Part shown: in pieces, positions 34,266-42,671 of the stretch | Numbering within the stretch: the first letter of the stretch is position 1 | How the letters are laid out: each line of letters opens with the position of its first letter | NCBI GenBank assembly: GCA_046350355.1 | Contig: JAXMAN010000001.1 | Location: forward strand, 744,001 to 808,000 | Length of the DNA: 64,000 bases | Direction of reading: 5' to 3' | Source of the DNA: UBA966 sp046350355 | Lineage (GTDB): Bacteria > Planctomycetota > Phycisphaerae > Phycisphaerales > SM1A02 | Program-made: the position numbers and the translations under genes | The notes under the pieces: model-generated | What the model was told of the DNA's origin: nothing | Databases searched by the model: none | The model's input: only the letters and a program-made list of their open reading frames with translations

Positions 34266-35627
34266 TCAGCGCTTGAGCAGCAGGATCAGCAGCAGCGCCA
34301 GGTTGAGCGCGAGGCTGATCCCCGCGACCGCCGCCAGCACCACGCCCGCCGTCGAGCTGAAGAGCCCGCCGCCGCCGCCGCCCACCGGCGTGACTGCGAC
34401 GCTCGGCTCCGCGGCGCCGCCGACATGGTGGATGCCGTGCCCCGGCGCGTCGAACTTCGGGCGCGCGTGGATCGGCGGCTCGCCGGCGGCGACGCGGTCG
34501 AGGTCCTCGAGCAGCTCCGCGGCGTTGCGGTAGCGCTCGCGCGGGTCCTTCGCCATCATCATCTCGATGATGAGCGCGAGGCCGCCCGAGAGCTCCGGCA
34601 CGAGCTGGTCCGGCGGCACGAGCGCATCGCGCAGGTGCTTGGCCATGACCTCCTTCGGGGCGGTGCCCTCGAAGGGGACGCGCCCCGTGACCATGTGGTA
34701 GAGGGTCGCGCCGAGGCCGTAGATGTCGGTCGCCGGGGTGACGGGCCGCGCGCGGATCTGCTCCGGCGAGATGTAGTAGGGGGTCCCGAAGATCTTGCCG
34801 CGCTCCTCGCTGGCGGCGTCGGCGTCGCTTTCGGCCCGGGCCAGGCCCAGGTCGGCCAGCTTCACGGTGCCGCTGCGGTTGATCATCAGGTTCTTGGGCT
34901 TCACGTCGCGGTGGATGAAGCCGCGCTCGTGCGCGTGCTGCAGCGCGCTCGCCGCCTGGCGGACGATGCGCAGCGCCTCGCGCTCGGGGATGCGCCGCTG
35001 CGACTGGATCCGGTCGAAGACGGTGTCGCCGTCGATGTACTCCATCACGAAGAAGTACTCCCCCGAGGGGGACTGGCCGACGTCGTACGCCGCGACGATG
35101 TTGGGATCGTTGAGCTTGGCGGCCGCCTTGCCTTCCTTGTAGAAGCGGTCGATGTACTGCTGGTCCTGCGCGAACTTCTTGGGCAGCAGCTTGATCGCCA
35201 CCAGGCGCTCCAGGCTGCGCTGCTTGGCGAGCACGACGGTGCCCATCGCGCCCGCGCCGAGCTTGCGGACGAAGTCGTAGCCGGGGATGAAGCCGTTGGA
35301 GGCCCCCGCGACGGGCGTGCCTGCGTCGCTGGCCTGCTTGAGCTCCTCGCGCAGGCGGGCGATCTGGTCCGGGGTCAGGATGCCGCGGCTCACGAAGAGC
35401 GGCTCGAACTGCAGCGCCCGCTGCTCCCGGGTCATCGGCTTGAGGATCGCGAAGGCGGCGGCGACGGCGTCGCGCGAGGCGAAGCCGCGCTCCACGGCGG
35501 TGCGCCCGATGAGCGTCTCGATCGAGTGGCGCGCCTGCGGCGTTCCCGCCATCGAGGCGCCGAGCTGCGTGCTCTCGGCCGGCTGGTCGGCGCTGCGCTG
35601 CTCGGGCTGTTGCGGATCGTCGCTCAC
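34266..35627 (-). CDS. Ser/Thr protein kinase with C-terminal membrane anchor
   Basis: 453 aa from GTG 35627. Kinase domain at about 118-385: glycine loop KLGAGAMGTV, VAIK (Lys146), FIHRDVKPKNL, metal loop LADLGLA (DLG rather than DFG, common in bacterial kinases), and GTPYYISPEQ. A single C-terminal helix (TAGVVLAAVAGISLALNLALLLILL) with no periplasmic domain. Residues 35-105 form a helical domain with two related units (ERGFASRDAVAAAF and SRGILTPDQIARLREE), common in planctomycete kinases and not otherwise named. Transcription starts from a -10 pair that overlaps the divergent GT9 promoter. Confidence 0.92.
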   Translation of the reverse strand: MSDDPQQPEQRSADQPAESTQLGASMAGTPQARHSIETLIGRTAVERGFASRDAVAAAFAILKPMTREQRALQFEPLFVSRGILTPDQIARLREELKQASDAGTPVAGASNGFIPGYDFVRKLGAGAMGTVVLAKQRSLERLVAIKLLPKKFAQDQQYIDRFYKEGKAAAKLNDPNIVAAYDVGQSPSGEYFFVMEYIDGDTVFDRIQSQRRIPEREALRIVRQAASALQHAHERGFIHRDVKPKNLMINRSGTVKLADLGLARAESDADAASEERGKIFGTPYYISPEQIRARPVTPATDIYGLGATLYHMVTGRVPFEGTAPKEVMAKHLRDALVPPDQLVPELSGGLALIIEMMMAKDPRERYRNAAELLEDLDRVAAGEPPIHARPKFDAPGHGIHHVGGAAEPSVAVTPVGGGGGGLFSSTAGVVLAAVAGISLALNLALLLILLLKR

Positions 35628-35656
35628 TGGTGTTCCGTGGCCGTCGGTGGGCGAGA

Positions 35657-35664
35657 ACTATACT
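35657..35664. promoter_or_regulatory. Bidirectional -10: TATAGT (minus) and TATACT (plus)
   Basis: The eight bases contain a TATACT for the plus-strand GT9 gene (35659-35664) and a TATAGT for the minus-strand kinase (35657-35662). Each leaves a leader of about 25 nt. Two polymerases cannot bind at once. Confidence 0.6.
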
Positions 35665-35695
35665 TCGGTGCGCGCCGCCCACGCGCGCCCGCTGC

Positions 35696-36769
35696 ATGAC
35701 GGAGGCCCCCGGACGCATCCTCATCATCCGTCCGAGCGCGCTCGGCGATGTCTGCAGGAGCGTGCCGGTGCTCGTCTCGCTGCGGCGGGCCTTCCCGCAG
35801 GCGCGGATCGAGTGGCTCGTCCAGGACGCCTTCGTCGACGCCGTCCGGGCTCATCCGATGCTCGACGCGCCCGTGGGGTTCCCAAGACGCGAGCTGCATG
35901 GCTTCTGGAAGCCTTCCGTGGCGATGCGCGCGGTCCGCTGGATGGACCAGGCCCTGCGCGCGCCGGGCTACGGGCTGGTGATCGACTGCCAGGGGCTCGC
36001 GCGCAGCGGCCTCTTCGCATGGTGGACCCGGGCGCCGCGCCGCGTCGGTTTCACGGACGCGGCCGAGCGGGGCTGGCTCGGCTACAACCGTCGGCATTCG
36101 CGGGGCTCTTCGCGGCATGTCGTGGATCAGATGCTCCATTTGCTCGAGTGCGAGGGAATCGCGCCCGTGCGCGACATGCGCCTCTACGCACCGTCCGATG
36201 AACTCGAGTGGTGGCGGCAGGAGCGCGAGCGCCGCGGGATCGCGGCCCGCTACGCGGTCTTTGCGCCGACGTCGCGATGGCCTTCCAAGCAGTGGCCCGC
36301 GGAGCATTGGCGGGCGCTCGTTCCAGCCGCGCTGGAGGCGGGGTGCGGGCAGGTGCTCTTCGTCGGCGCGGGCTCGGAACGCGAGGCGGTGCGCGCGGCG
36401 ATGCCGACCGATCCGGCGCTGGCCGCGCGCTGCGTGGACCTCGCGGGCGCGACCCGCGTGGGCGGGCTCATGGCGGTGATCGCGGGCGCGGCGGGGGTGG
36501 TCGCCAACGACTCGGCCGCGCTGCACATGGCGGTGGGCTTCGCGCGCCCCTTCGTGGCGGTCTTCGGGCCGACCGATCCCGCCGAGAATGGCCCCTACGG
36601 CGGGGAGCGGTGGGTCCTCAAGGGCGACTTCGCCGAGTGCGAGCCGCCGCTGCACTACCGCGACGCGCGCCTGGGCGACCGGCTGATGCGGCGCGTCCCG
36701 CCCGCGGCGGTGGCGGCGATGCTCGCGCGCGCGCTGGACGCCGGCGCGGTGGAAGCGGGGGCCGCGTGA
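35696..36769 (+). CDS. GT9 heptosyltransferase-like glycosyltransferase
   Basis: 357 aa. GT-B fold of the LPS heptosyltransferase/ADP-heptose family. Seen: ILIIRPSALGDVCRSVPVL (N-domain), VIDCQGLARSGLFAWW, FAPTSRWPSKQWPAEHW and VANDSAALHMAVGFARP, the ADP-sugar-binding motif. It probably adds a heptose or hexose to the LPS core. Maf follows with GTGA overlap and lpxK after that with GTGA overlap, so the three are one operon. ATG 35696 has a TATACT -10 and a 25 nt leader. Confidence 0.92.
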   Translation: MTEAPGRILIIRPSALGDVCRSVPVLVSLRRAFPQARIEWLVQDAFVDAVRAHPMLDAPVGFPRRELHGFWKPSVAMRAVRWMDQALRAPGYGLVIDCQGLARSGLFAWWTRAPRRVGFTDAAERGWLGYNRRHSRGSSRHVVDQMLHLLECEGIAPVRDMRLYAPSDELEWWRQERERRGIAARYAVFAPTSRWPSKQWPAEHWRALVPAALEAGCGQVLFVGAGSEREAVRAAMPTDPALAARCVDLAGATRVGGLMAVIAGAAGVVANDSAALHMAVGFARPFVAVFGPTDPAENGPYGGERWVLKGDFAECEPPLHYRDARLGDRLMRRVPPAAVAAMLARALDAGAVEAGAA

Positions 36770-37377
36770 GCGCGCCGGCGGTCATCCTGGCGAGCGGTTC
36801 CCCCCGGCGGCGGGAGATCCTGGCGGCGGCGGGGGTCGAGGCGCTCGTGATGGTCCCGGAGATCGACGACGCCGCGGTGCCCGCGCAGTCGCGCAGCCCC
36901 GAGGCGTACACGATGTCGCTCGCGTGGTTCAAGGCGCGGCAGGTGCGCGCCGACGCGCGCGCGCGCTTCGGCGCGCAGGGGCCGCGGTGGATCGTCGCGG
37001 CGGACACGATGTGCGTGCTCGACGGCGCGGTCGTCGGCAAGCCGGCGGACGCGGCGGAGGCGCTCGCGATGATCCGGCGCTTCGCGGGGCGGCGCCACGC
37101 GGTGGTGACGGGCGTCTGCATCCTCGACCGGCGCAGCGACGCGCGCCGCATCTTCTTCGACGCGGCGGAGGTCGCGCTGGGCGAGCTTTCGCCGGAGCGC
37201 CTGCGCGCGTACGCCGACTCCGGTGCCTGGCGCGGCAAGGCAGGGGGCTACAACTTCAGCGAGCGCGTGGCCGATGGCTGGCCCATCGCGTGCGAGGGCG
37301 ATCCCGAGACGATCATGGGGCTGCCCTCGCGCCTGGTGCTGCCGTGCCTGCGCGACGATCCCGCGGAGGCCGCGTGA
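36766..37377 (+). CDS. maf: Maf family nucleotide pyrophosphatase
   Basis: 203 aa from GTG 36766. Maf proteins hydrolyse dTTP/UTP or m7GTP-type nucleotides. Seen: start ILASGSPRRREIL, KARQVRADAR, VAADTMCVLDGAVVGKPAD and the C-terminal AWRGKAGGYNF and EGDPETIMGLP. Length is normal. It is translationally coupled on both sides to LPS genes, which is a frequent but functionally unexplained arrangement. Confidence 0.93.
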   Translation: MSAPAVILASGSPRRREILAAAGVEALVMVPEIDDAAVPAQSRSPEAYTMSLAWFKARQVRADARARFGAQGPRWIVAADTMCVLDGAVVGKPADAAEALAMIRRFAGRRHAVVTGVCILDRRSDARRIFFDAAEVALGELSPERLRAYADSGAWRGKAGGYNFSERVADGWPIACEGDPETIMGLPSRLVLPCLRDDPAEAA

Positions 37378-38405
37378 GCACGGAAGGCCCGCTCCCTTCG
37401 TGGCTGCGCCCGGCCTCGCACGCCGCGGCGATGGCGTACGGCGTCGGCGTGCGCGTGCGCGGCGCGATGCTGGCGCGCACGCCCGCGGTGCACGCGCCCG
37501 TGCCCGTGGTGAGCGTCGGCAACCTGACCGCGGGCGGCACCGGCAAGACGCCGATGGTGCGCTGGGTGGTCGGGCAGGCGCTGGCGGCGGGGCGGCATCC
37601 GGTGATCGCGCTGCGCGGCTACCGCTCGCGCGACGGACGCTCCGACGAGGCCGAGGAGTACCGCGCGCTGCTGCCGGGCGTGCCGATCGCGCTGGGACCC
37701 GACCGGCGCGCGACGATCGCCGCCGCCTGCGCCGCGGACGCGCGCATCGACTGCGCGGTGCTCGACGACGCCTTCCAGCACCGGCGCCTGGCGCGAGCGC
37801 TGGACATCGTGCTGGTGGACGCGACGCGCCCCGCGCTGGGCGGCGCGCTCCTGCCCGCGGGGTGGCTGCGCGAGCCCTCCGAGGCGCTGCGCCGCGCGGA
37901 CCTCGTCGTCGTCACGCGCGCGGCGCGCGCGGAGGATCCCGCGCTCACGGCGCTGGTCGCGCGCTTCCACGGTGCGCCGCCGGCGGCGTGGACGCAGCAT
38001 GCATGGACGCATCTGGAGGAGCGCGGCGCGCGGTCGTCGCGGCTCCCGGTCGACGCGCTGCGCGGCCGCCGCGTGCTCGCGTGCGCGGGGATCGGTCATC
38101 CCGAGGCCTTCGTCGCGGATGCGCAGTCGCACGGCGCGGAGCTCGTGGGCGCGCGGCTCTTCCCCGACCACGCGCCCTTCGACGCCGCGCGCGTCGACGC
38201 GCTCGCCGCGCAGGCGAAGGAGCTCGACGCCGCGCTGCTGGTCACCGGCAAGGACTGGACGAAGATCGAGCCCGCGCTCGCGGCCGCCGGGCCAGACGCG
38301 CGCGCCGCGACCTGGCTCGTCGCGGGGCTCTCGATCCGCTTCCTGGCGGGCGAGGCCGAGGTCGCCGCGCGCGTGCGCGCCGCGCTCGATCGCCCGCGCC
38401 GCTGA
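37374..38405 (+). CDS. lpxK: Tetraacyldisaccharide 4'-kinase LpxK
   Basis: 343 aa from GTG 37374. LpxK phosphorylates the 4'-OH of lipid A precursor at the inner membrane. Seen: VVSVGNLTAGGTGKTPMVRW (Walker A), VIALRGYRSRDG, LDDAFQHRRLARALDIVLVD (the family's catalytic motif D-D-x-F-Q-H), and C-terminal FPDHAPFD and LVTGKDWTKI. All typical blocks are intact, which means this organism makes lipid A. Confidence 0.95.
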   Translation: MSTEGPLPSWLRPASHAAAMAYGVGVRVRGAMLARTPAVHAPVPVVSVGNLTAGGTGKTPMVRWVVGQALAAGRHPVIALRGYRSRDGRSDEAEEYRALLPGVPIALGPDRRATIAAACAADARIDCAVLDDAFQHRRLARALDIVLVDATRPALGGALLPAGWLREPSEALRRADLVVVTRAARAEDPALTALVARFHGAPPAAWTQHAWTHLEERGARSSRLPVDALRGRRVLACAGIGHPEAFVADAQSHGAELVGARLFPDHAPFDAARVDALAAQAKELDAALLVTGKDWTKIEPALAAAGPDARAATWLVAGLSIRFLAGEAEVAARVRAALDRPRR

Positions 38406-38513
38406 GGGCATCCACATTTCCGGTGCACATCCGGTGGATCCGCTGGGTACGAGCTGTCAGTTGGCGATCTCCCGCAACTCATTATGCAGCGGAGGTTTAC
38501 GGAAGGAATTCGC

Positions 38514-38542
38514 TTGACTCGGTCGGCCGGTCTGCGGATACT
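38514..38542 (+). promoter_or_regulatory. Canonical sigma-70 promoter of the HU gene
   Basis: TTGACT (38514-38519), 17 bp spacer, GATACT (38537-38542). The best housekeeping promoter in the window. Start near 38549, leader about 45 nt with GGAG before the ATG. Confidence 0.7.
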
Positions 38543-38593
38543 TCCCCCCTGTCGCCCTCCTTCCGCGGGGGGCCGCCGCACCGGAGATCAGCC

Positions 38594-38932
38594 ATGGCGA
38601 CCGTCACCAAGAAGGAGCTCGTCGAGCGCATCGCGGAGCAGTCGGGACTCAAGCGCCAGGAGGTGCGGCGCGTGGTCCAGTCCTTCCTGGACGAGGTCAT
38701 CAATGAGCTCGGCCGGGGAAACCGCCTGGAATTCCGCGATTTCGGCGTCTTCGATGTCCGCGAGCGCGCCGAGCGCATCGCGCAGAACCCCAAGACGCTC
38801 GAGCGCGTCACCGTCCCCGCCAAGCGGACCGCGCGCTTTCGCGTCGGCCGCCTGATGAAGGCGTGCGTGGACGAGGGAACCACCGTCCTGGCGCTCTCGG
38901 GCGCGGACCGGCGCGGCGACTCCGAGGAGTGA
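38594..38932 (+). CDS. HU/IHF-family DNA-binding protein
   Basis: 112 aa. Nucleoid protein that bends DNA. Seen: TKKELVERIAEQSGLKRQEV, LGRGNRLEFRDFGVFDVRER and the DNA-arm region with QNPKTLERVTVPAKRTARFRVG. The family is about 90-95 aa; here a 20-residue C-terminal tail (LALSGADRRGDSEE) is added. The motif FGVFDV is more IHF-like than HU-like. Highly expressed from a canonical promoter. dnaB follows after 71 bp. Confidence 0.93.
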   Translation: MATVTKKELVERIAEQSGLKRQEVRRVVQSFLDEVINELGRGNRLEFRDFGVFDVRERAERIAQNPKTLERVTVPAKRTARFRVGRLMKACVDEGTTVLALSGADRRGDSEE

Positions 38933-39003
38933 CCGCGCCGCGGGCGCGGCGGTCCGCCCCCGGACCGGCCGCGCATCCACCGCACCCCTGAGAGGCACCT
39001 GCC

Positions 39004-40515
39004 ATGGACGAGCAGCAGCAAAACAGCACGCGCGACGGGGACCCGGGCGCGGGCGGCGGACGCCGCCGCCGCGACGCCGCGCGCCGGACGGTCGCGGATC
39101 CCGCGGAGGTCGCGCGCCTCTTCTCGGCGCTGCCTCCCGCCGCGCCCGACGCGGAGATGAGCCTGCTGGGCTCGATGCTCATCGACCCCAAGATGATCCC
39201 GGACGTCCTGGGCATCGTCTCGCAGCCCGACGACTTCTCGAAGCCCGCGCACGGCACCGTCTTCCAGCACATGATCGCGCTCTACGAGACGAGCGCGACG
39301 CTGGACCCGGTCTCGCTCGTGCAGCGCCTCTCCGACCACGGCGTGCTCGAGGACGTGGGCGGGCAGCAGTACCTCATCGACCTCGCCGAGGGCGTCCCCA
39401 CCGCGGTGCACGCGCCCGAGTACGCGCGCCTGGTGCGCGAGAAGGCCACGCTGCGCGAGCTCATCCGCGCGGCCGGCGAGATCCTCGTCGACGCGCACCA
39501 GTCGCGCCAGGATCCCGCGGTCGTGCTGGGCGAGGCGGAGGCGCGGATCTTCGCGATCGCGCAGCGGCGCGAGTCGCGCGCGGCCAGCTCGCTCAAGGAG
39601 CTCCTCGACGAGGTGATGAAGAACCTCGAGCGCAACGAGGGGCGCAACATCACCGGCGTCCCCACCGGCTACGACGAGCTCGACGAGATGCTCAGCGGCT
39701 TCCAGAAGGGCGAGGTCATCATCCTGGCCGCGCGTCCCTCGATGGGCAAGACCGCCTTCGCGCTCAACGTGACCGAGCAGATGGCCGCCTCCGGCACGGG
39801 CGTCGGCTTCTTCAGCCTGGAGATGGGCAAGCAGCAGCTCGTGCAGCGCCTGCTGTGCGCGAAGGCGGGCATCGACGGCCAGCGCCTGCGCAAGAACATG
39901 CTGCAGCGCGAGGACACGCACCGGCTCATCGCCGCGTGCGACCAGATGCAGTCGACGCCGATCTACATCGACGACTCGCCGGGCATGACGCTGCTGCAGA
40001 TGCGCTCGAAGGCGCGGCGCATGAAGGAGCGCTACGGCATCGGCGCGGTGGTCATCGACTACCTGCAGCTCATGAGCAGCGGCACGCGCACCGAGAGCCG
40101 CCAGGTGGAGGTGAGCGAGATCAGCCGCGGCGTCAAGGCGATGGCGCGCGAGCTGGAGATCCCGGTGCTCTGCCTCAGCCAGCTCAACCGCGCGAGCGAG
40201 GACCGCCAGGGGCACCGTCCCCGCATGAGCGACCTGCGCGAGTCCGGCTCCATCGAGCAGGACGCCGACGTGGTCATGATGCTCCACCGCGAGGAGTACT
40301 ACCACCTCGCCGATCCGGGCTGGGCCGAGGCGAACGAGCACAAGCGCAACATCGCCGAGGTCATCGTCGCCAAGCAGCGCAACGGCCCGACGGGCACGGT
40401 GGAGCTGGTCTGGGACAGCCGCTCGACGGCCTTCCGCAACCGCGCGACGCACTCGATGGCGGGCGTCGAGTACGCGGGCAGCGACGAGGGCAGCTACGGC
40501 GACATCCCGGTCTGA
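39004..40515 (+). CDS. dnaB: Replicative DNA helicase DnaB
   Basis: 503 aa. It unwinds the fork as a hexamer. N-terminal domain (LPPAAPDAEMSLLGSMLIDPKM, FSKPAHGTVFQHMIALYE), linker, then the RecA core: PTGYDELDEMLSGFQKGEVI, Walker A RPSMGKTAFALN (about 244-255), GVGFFSLEMGKQQLV, IYIDDSPGMTLLQMRSKARR, VIDYLQLM and LSQLNRASE, followed by DLRESGSIEQDADVVMMLHR. No intein is present, although DnaB is a frequent intein host. SD AGAGG sits 11 bp upstream. The first 35 residues are charged and not conserved. Confidence 0.97.
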   Translation: MDEQQQNSTRDGDPGAGGGRRRRDAARRTVADPAEVARLFSALPPAAPDAEMSLLGSMLIDPKMIPDVLGIVSQPDDFSKPAHGTVFQHMIALYETSATLDPVSLVQRLSDHGVLEDVGGQQYLIDLAEGVPTAVHAPEYARLVREKATLRELIRAAGEILVDAHQSRQDPAVVLGEAEARIFAIAQRRESRAASSLKELLDEVMKNLERNEGRNITGVPTGYDELDEMLSGFQKGEVIILAARPSMGKTAFALNVTEQMAASGTGVGFFSLEMGKQQLVQRLLCAKAGIDGQRLRKNMLQREDTHRLIAACDQMQSTPIYIDDSPGMTLLQMRSKARRMKERYGIGAVVIDYLQLMSSGTRTESRQVEVSEISRGVKAMARELEIPVLCLSQLNRASEDRQGHRPRMSDLRESGSIEQDADVVMMLHREEYYHLADPGWAEANEHKRNIAEVIVAKQRNGPTGTVELVWDSRSTAFRNRATHSMAGVEYAGSDEGSYGDIPV

Positions 40516-40597
40516 GCGGCGGGTTCGCGGACCGCGGCGGCGGCGCGGCGGCGGCGCACGCCCGCGCGGGCGCGCAAGGTCGCGCCCGGAGCGCCGT

Positions 40598-40603
40598 TAG
40601 ACT
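40598..40603 (+). promoter_or_regulatory. -10 TAGACT, leaderless ECF sigma gene
   Basis: Ends 6 bp before the ATG at 40610. The same hexamer with similar spacing recurs at 42659. Confidence 0.5.
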
Positions 40604-40609
40604 CGGGGA

Positions 40610-41224
40610 ATGGACGCGGACGAGCCCGCGCTTTCGTCGATCCTCGAGCAGGCGGCGCGCGGCGACGGCGCGGCCTGGCGCAGCATCGTCGAACGATATT
40701 CGGGGCGCGTCTACGGACTGCTGCGTTCGCAGGGGGCGAATCCCGAGCTCGCGGAGGAGATCGCGCAGTCGGTCTTCTGCACCGTCGCCGCGAAGCTCGG
40801 CGAGTACGTCGACGACGGACGCTTCGAGAGCTGGCTCTTCCGGATCGCGATGAACCGCCTGCGCGACGAGGCGCGCCGCCGCAAGCGCCACGCGCGCACG
40901 GCCGGCGACCCCGAGGCGCTCGAGGCGATGGCGAGCACCCCGCGCGCGGACGCGGGGCAGGAGCGCGCCGGCCCCGAGGAGCTGGCCGCGCTGCAGGAGG
41001 CGATGGGACGGCTCTCCCCCTCGGACCGCGAGATCATCGACCTGCGGCACATCGGCGGGCTGAGCTTCAAGCAGATGTCGGAGGTGCTGGGCGAGCCGCT
41101 GGGGACGCTGCTGGCGCGGCACCACCGCGCGCTCGCCAAGCTGCGGACGATGCTGGAACCGGGACGCCCCGGACCCGGGGCGGGCCCGGGCAAGGAGGAC
41201 CCGCGATCGCGGGCACGCGCATGA
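40610..41224 (+). CDS. ECF-type RNA polymerase sigma factor
   Basis: 204 aa. Region 2 at about 25-95 (VERYSGRVYGLLRSQGANPE, AEEIAQSVFCTVAAKLGEY, FESWLFRIAMNRLRDEARRR) and region 4 at about 140-190 (LSPSDREIIDLRHIGGLSFKQMSEVLGEPLGTLLARHHRALAKL), joined by an acidic linker. The C-terminal tail is Gly/Pro/Arg-rich. The next gene, 82 bp downstream, is a small membrane protein that may be its anti-sigma factor. ECF factors usually transcribe their own operon. Confidence 0.93.
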   Translation: MDADEPALSSILEQAARGDGAAWRSIVERYSGRVYGLLRSQGANPELAEEIAQSVFCTVAAKLGEYVDDGRFESWLFRIAMNRLRDEARRRKRHARTAGDPEALEAMASTPRADAGQERAGPEELAALQEAMGRLSPSDREIIDLRHIGGLSFKQMSEVLGEPLGTLLARHHRALAKLRTMLEPGRPGPGAGPGKEDPRSRARA

Positions 41225-41306
41225 AAAGGCACGGGTTATCCACCCCAGCGGACGCATTGTTTCGCAATCGCGGCCGGACCCGGCCGTTGAACCGGAGGAT
41301 CGAGCG

Positions 41307-41828
41307 ATGAGCCACGACCACGACCATCTTCACGACGGCACCGAGCATCTGGACGAGGCCGAGCTGCGCGCGCTCGCGCGGCAGCTCGACGCCCTGGGAG
41401 ATGCCTTCGCCTCCGAGCGCCCGGGTCTCTCCGCGCGCGTCGCCGAGGCGTCCGTCGGGCACCTGGCGGCGCCGGCCGTCGCGGGCCGCATCGGCGGCGT
41501 CCGCATCGGCCGCGTGCGCGTGACCTGGGGTCGCCTCGCGCTGGCCGCGTCGCTCGCGATGGCTGCCTACCTGGGCGTCGCGATGCTCGGCCAGACCGGG
41601 CCGACGCGCGTCCCCGGCGGGATCGTGCCCGTCGCTTCCCGTGAACTTCCTTCCGGCGGCCGCTCCGAGCGGCTGCTGGTGGCGCTCTTCGATCCTGATG
41701 GCGCGCTCATCGCGGCGGATCCGGCGGCGGGGGATGCCGCTTCGGCCGTCGCGGTGACGCGTGGCCACGACGTCGACGACGTCGCGGTCGAGCTCGACGA
41801 GCTGCTCGCGGTGGGAGGCAAGCGATGA
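41307..41828 (+). CDS. Small membrane protein, candidate anti-sigma factor
   Basis: 173 aa. The start is His/Asp-rich (MSHDHDHLHDGTEHL), followed by a soluble helical part, then one membrane helix at about 75-93 (RLALAASLAMAAYLGVAML) and a periplasmic tail of about 80 residues. One-helix topology next to an ECF sigma gene is typical of anti-sigma factors, but there is no zinc ZAS motif and no clear ASD fold. The His-rich N-terminus could bind metal. ATG with GGAGGATCGAGCG upstream. The gene is coupled to the next (ATGA). Confidence 0.6.
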   Translation: MSHDHDHLHDGTEHLDEAELRALARQLDALGDAFASERPGLSARVAEASVGHLAAPAVAGRIGGVRIGRVRVTWGRLALAASLAMAAYLGVAMLGQTGPTRVPGGIVPVASRELPSGGRSERLLVALFDPDGALIAADPAAGDAASAVAVTRGHDVDDVAVELDELLAVGGKR

Positions 41829-42661
41829 GCCCCACGCGCGCCGGCTCGCGCGGCGCGGCGGGGCTCGCCGGAGCGCTGGTGGTCCTGGCCGGTCTGGCCT
41901 GGGCGCCTCCGCCGGCCGCTCCCTCGCCCGACGCTCCTCCTGCACACGACACGCCCGGAGCCCCGCCCGCGGACGCGCCCGGAGGCGCTCGCGCGCGCGA
42001 CGGCGGCCGCTGGCGCCCGGAGATGCCGCTCTCGCCGGAGATGATCGACCGCATCATCGAGGTCGCGCGCGATGTCTCGCCGGACCTGGCCAAGGAGATC
42101 GAGGAGCGCCGTGCGAGCGCCCCCGAGGAGATGTCGCAGGCCGTGCGCCAGAACGCGCGCCGCCTCTTCTCGCTGGCGATCCTGAAGCAGCGCAATCCCG
42201 ACCTCTACCGCATCCGCGTCGAGGACCTGCGCCTGCAGCTCGAGCTGCGCACGCTGGGCGAGAAGTACCGCGCCGCGGAGCAGGCGAAGAACACCGCGCA
42301 GATGACCGACCTGGAATCGCAGATCGCGGCGAAGGTGCGCACGCAGGTCGAACTGGACCTGCGCGCGCGCGCCGCCGAGCTGGTCGCGCTGGACCAGCAG
42401 CTCAAGACGATGCGCGAGGAGCTGCGCGCCGAGCAGGGGCAGACGCAGGCGCGCACCGCCGAGCGCATCGATGCCGTGAAGAAGGGGCAGCAGATCCGCC
42501 AGCGCGGGCCTTTCGGCGACGAGGAGCGTCCGCGCGGCGAGCGTCCCGACGCGGGTGCGCCGAACCAGCGCGCGAAGCCCGCGGGTGCCGGCGGCGCGGG
42601 CGGCGGCGGCGCGGGCGGTGCCGGTGGCTCCGGCGGGGCGCCCGCTCCGGGCGGCGCCTAG
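41825..42661 (+). CDS. Secreted helical protein with disordered ends
   Basis: 278 aa, no family recognised. N-terminal hydrophobic segment (GLAGALVVLAGLAWAPPPAAPS) serves as a signal peptide. A Pro/Asp-rich stretch follows, then a charged, helical core (about 70-215) with coiled-coil potential (RVEDLRLQLELRTLGEKYRAAEQAKNTAQ as two overlapping blocks), and a Gly-rich tail (GGAGGGGAGGAGGSGG). It is coupled to the membrane protein gene and likely belongs to the ECF regulon, possibly as an envelope stress factor; that is inference. The TAG stop forms part of the next gene's -10. Confidence 0.6.
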   Translation: MSPTRAGSRGAAGLAGALVVLAGLAWAPPPAAPSPDAPPAHDTPGAPPADAPGGARARDGGRWRPEMPLSPEMIDRIIEVARDVSPDLAKEIEERRASAPEEMSQAVRQNARRLFSLAILKQRNPDLYRIRVEDLRLQLELRTLGEKYRAAEQAKNTAQMTDLESQIAAKVRTQVELDLRARAAELVALDQQLKTMREELRAEQGQTQARTAERIDAVKKGQQIRQRGPFGDEERPRGERPDAGAPNQRAKPAGAGGAGGGGAGGAGGSGGAPAPGGA

Positions 42662-42664
42662 ACT
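42659..42664 (+). promoter_or_regulatory. -10 TAGACT of the first permease overlapping an upstream stop codon
   Basis: TAG at 42659-42661 is the stop codon of the secreted protein gene. The hexamer ends 7 bp before the GTG at 42672. Confidence 0.5.
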
Positions 42665-42671
42665 CGCGCGC

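Noticed and set aside
38934..38956. Terminator after HU
   Set aside because: There is a GC-rich imperfect hairpin but no T tract, and dnaB follows closely, so read-through is as likely.
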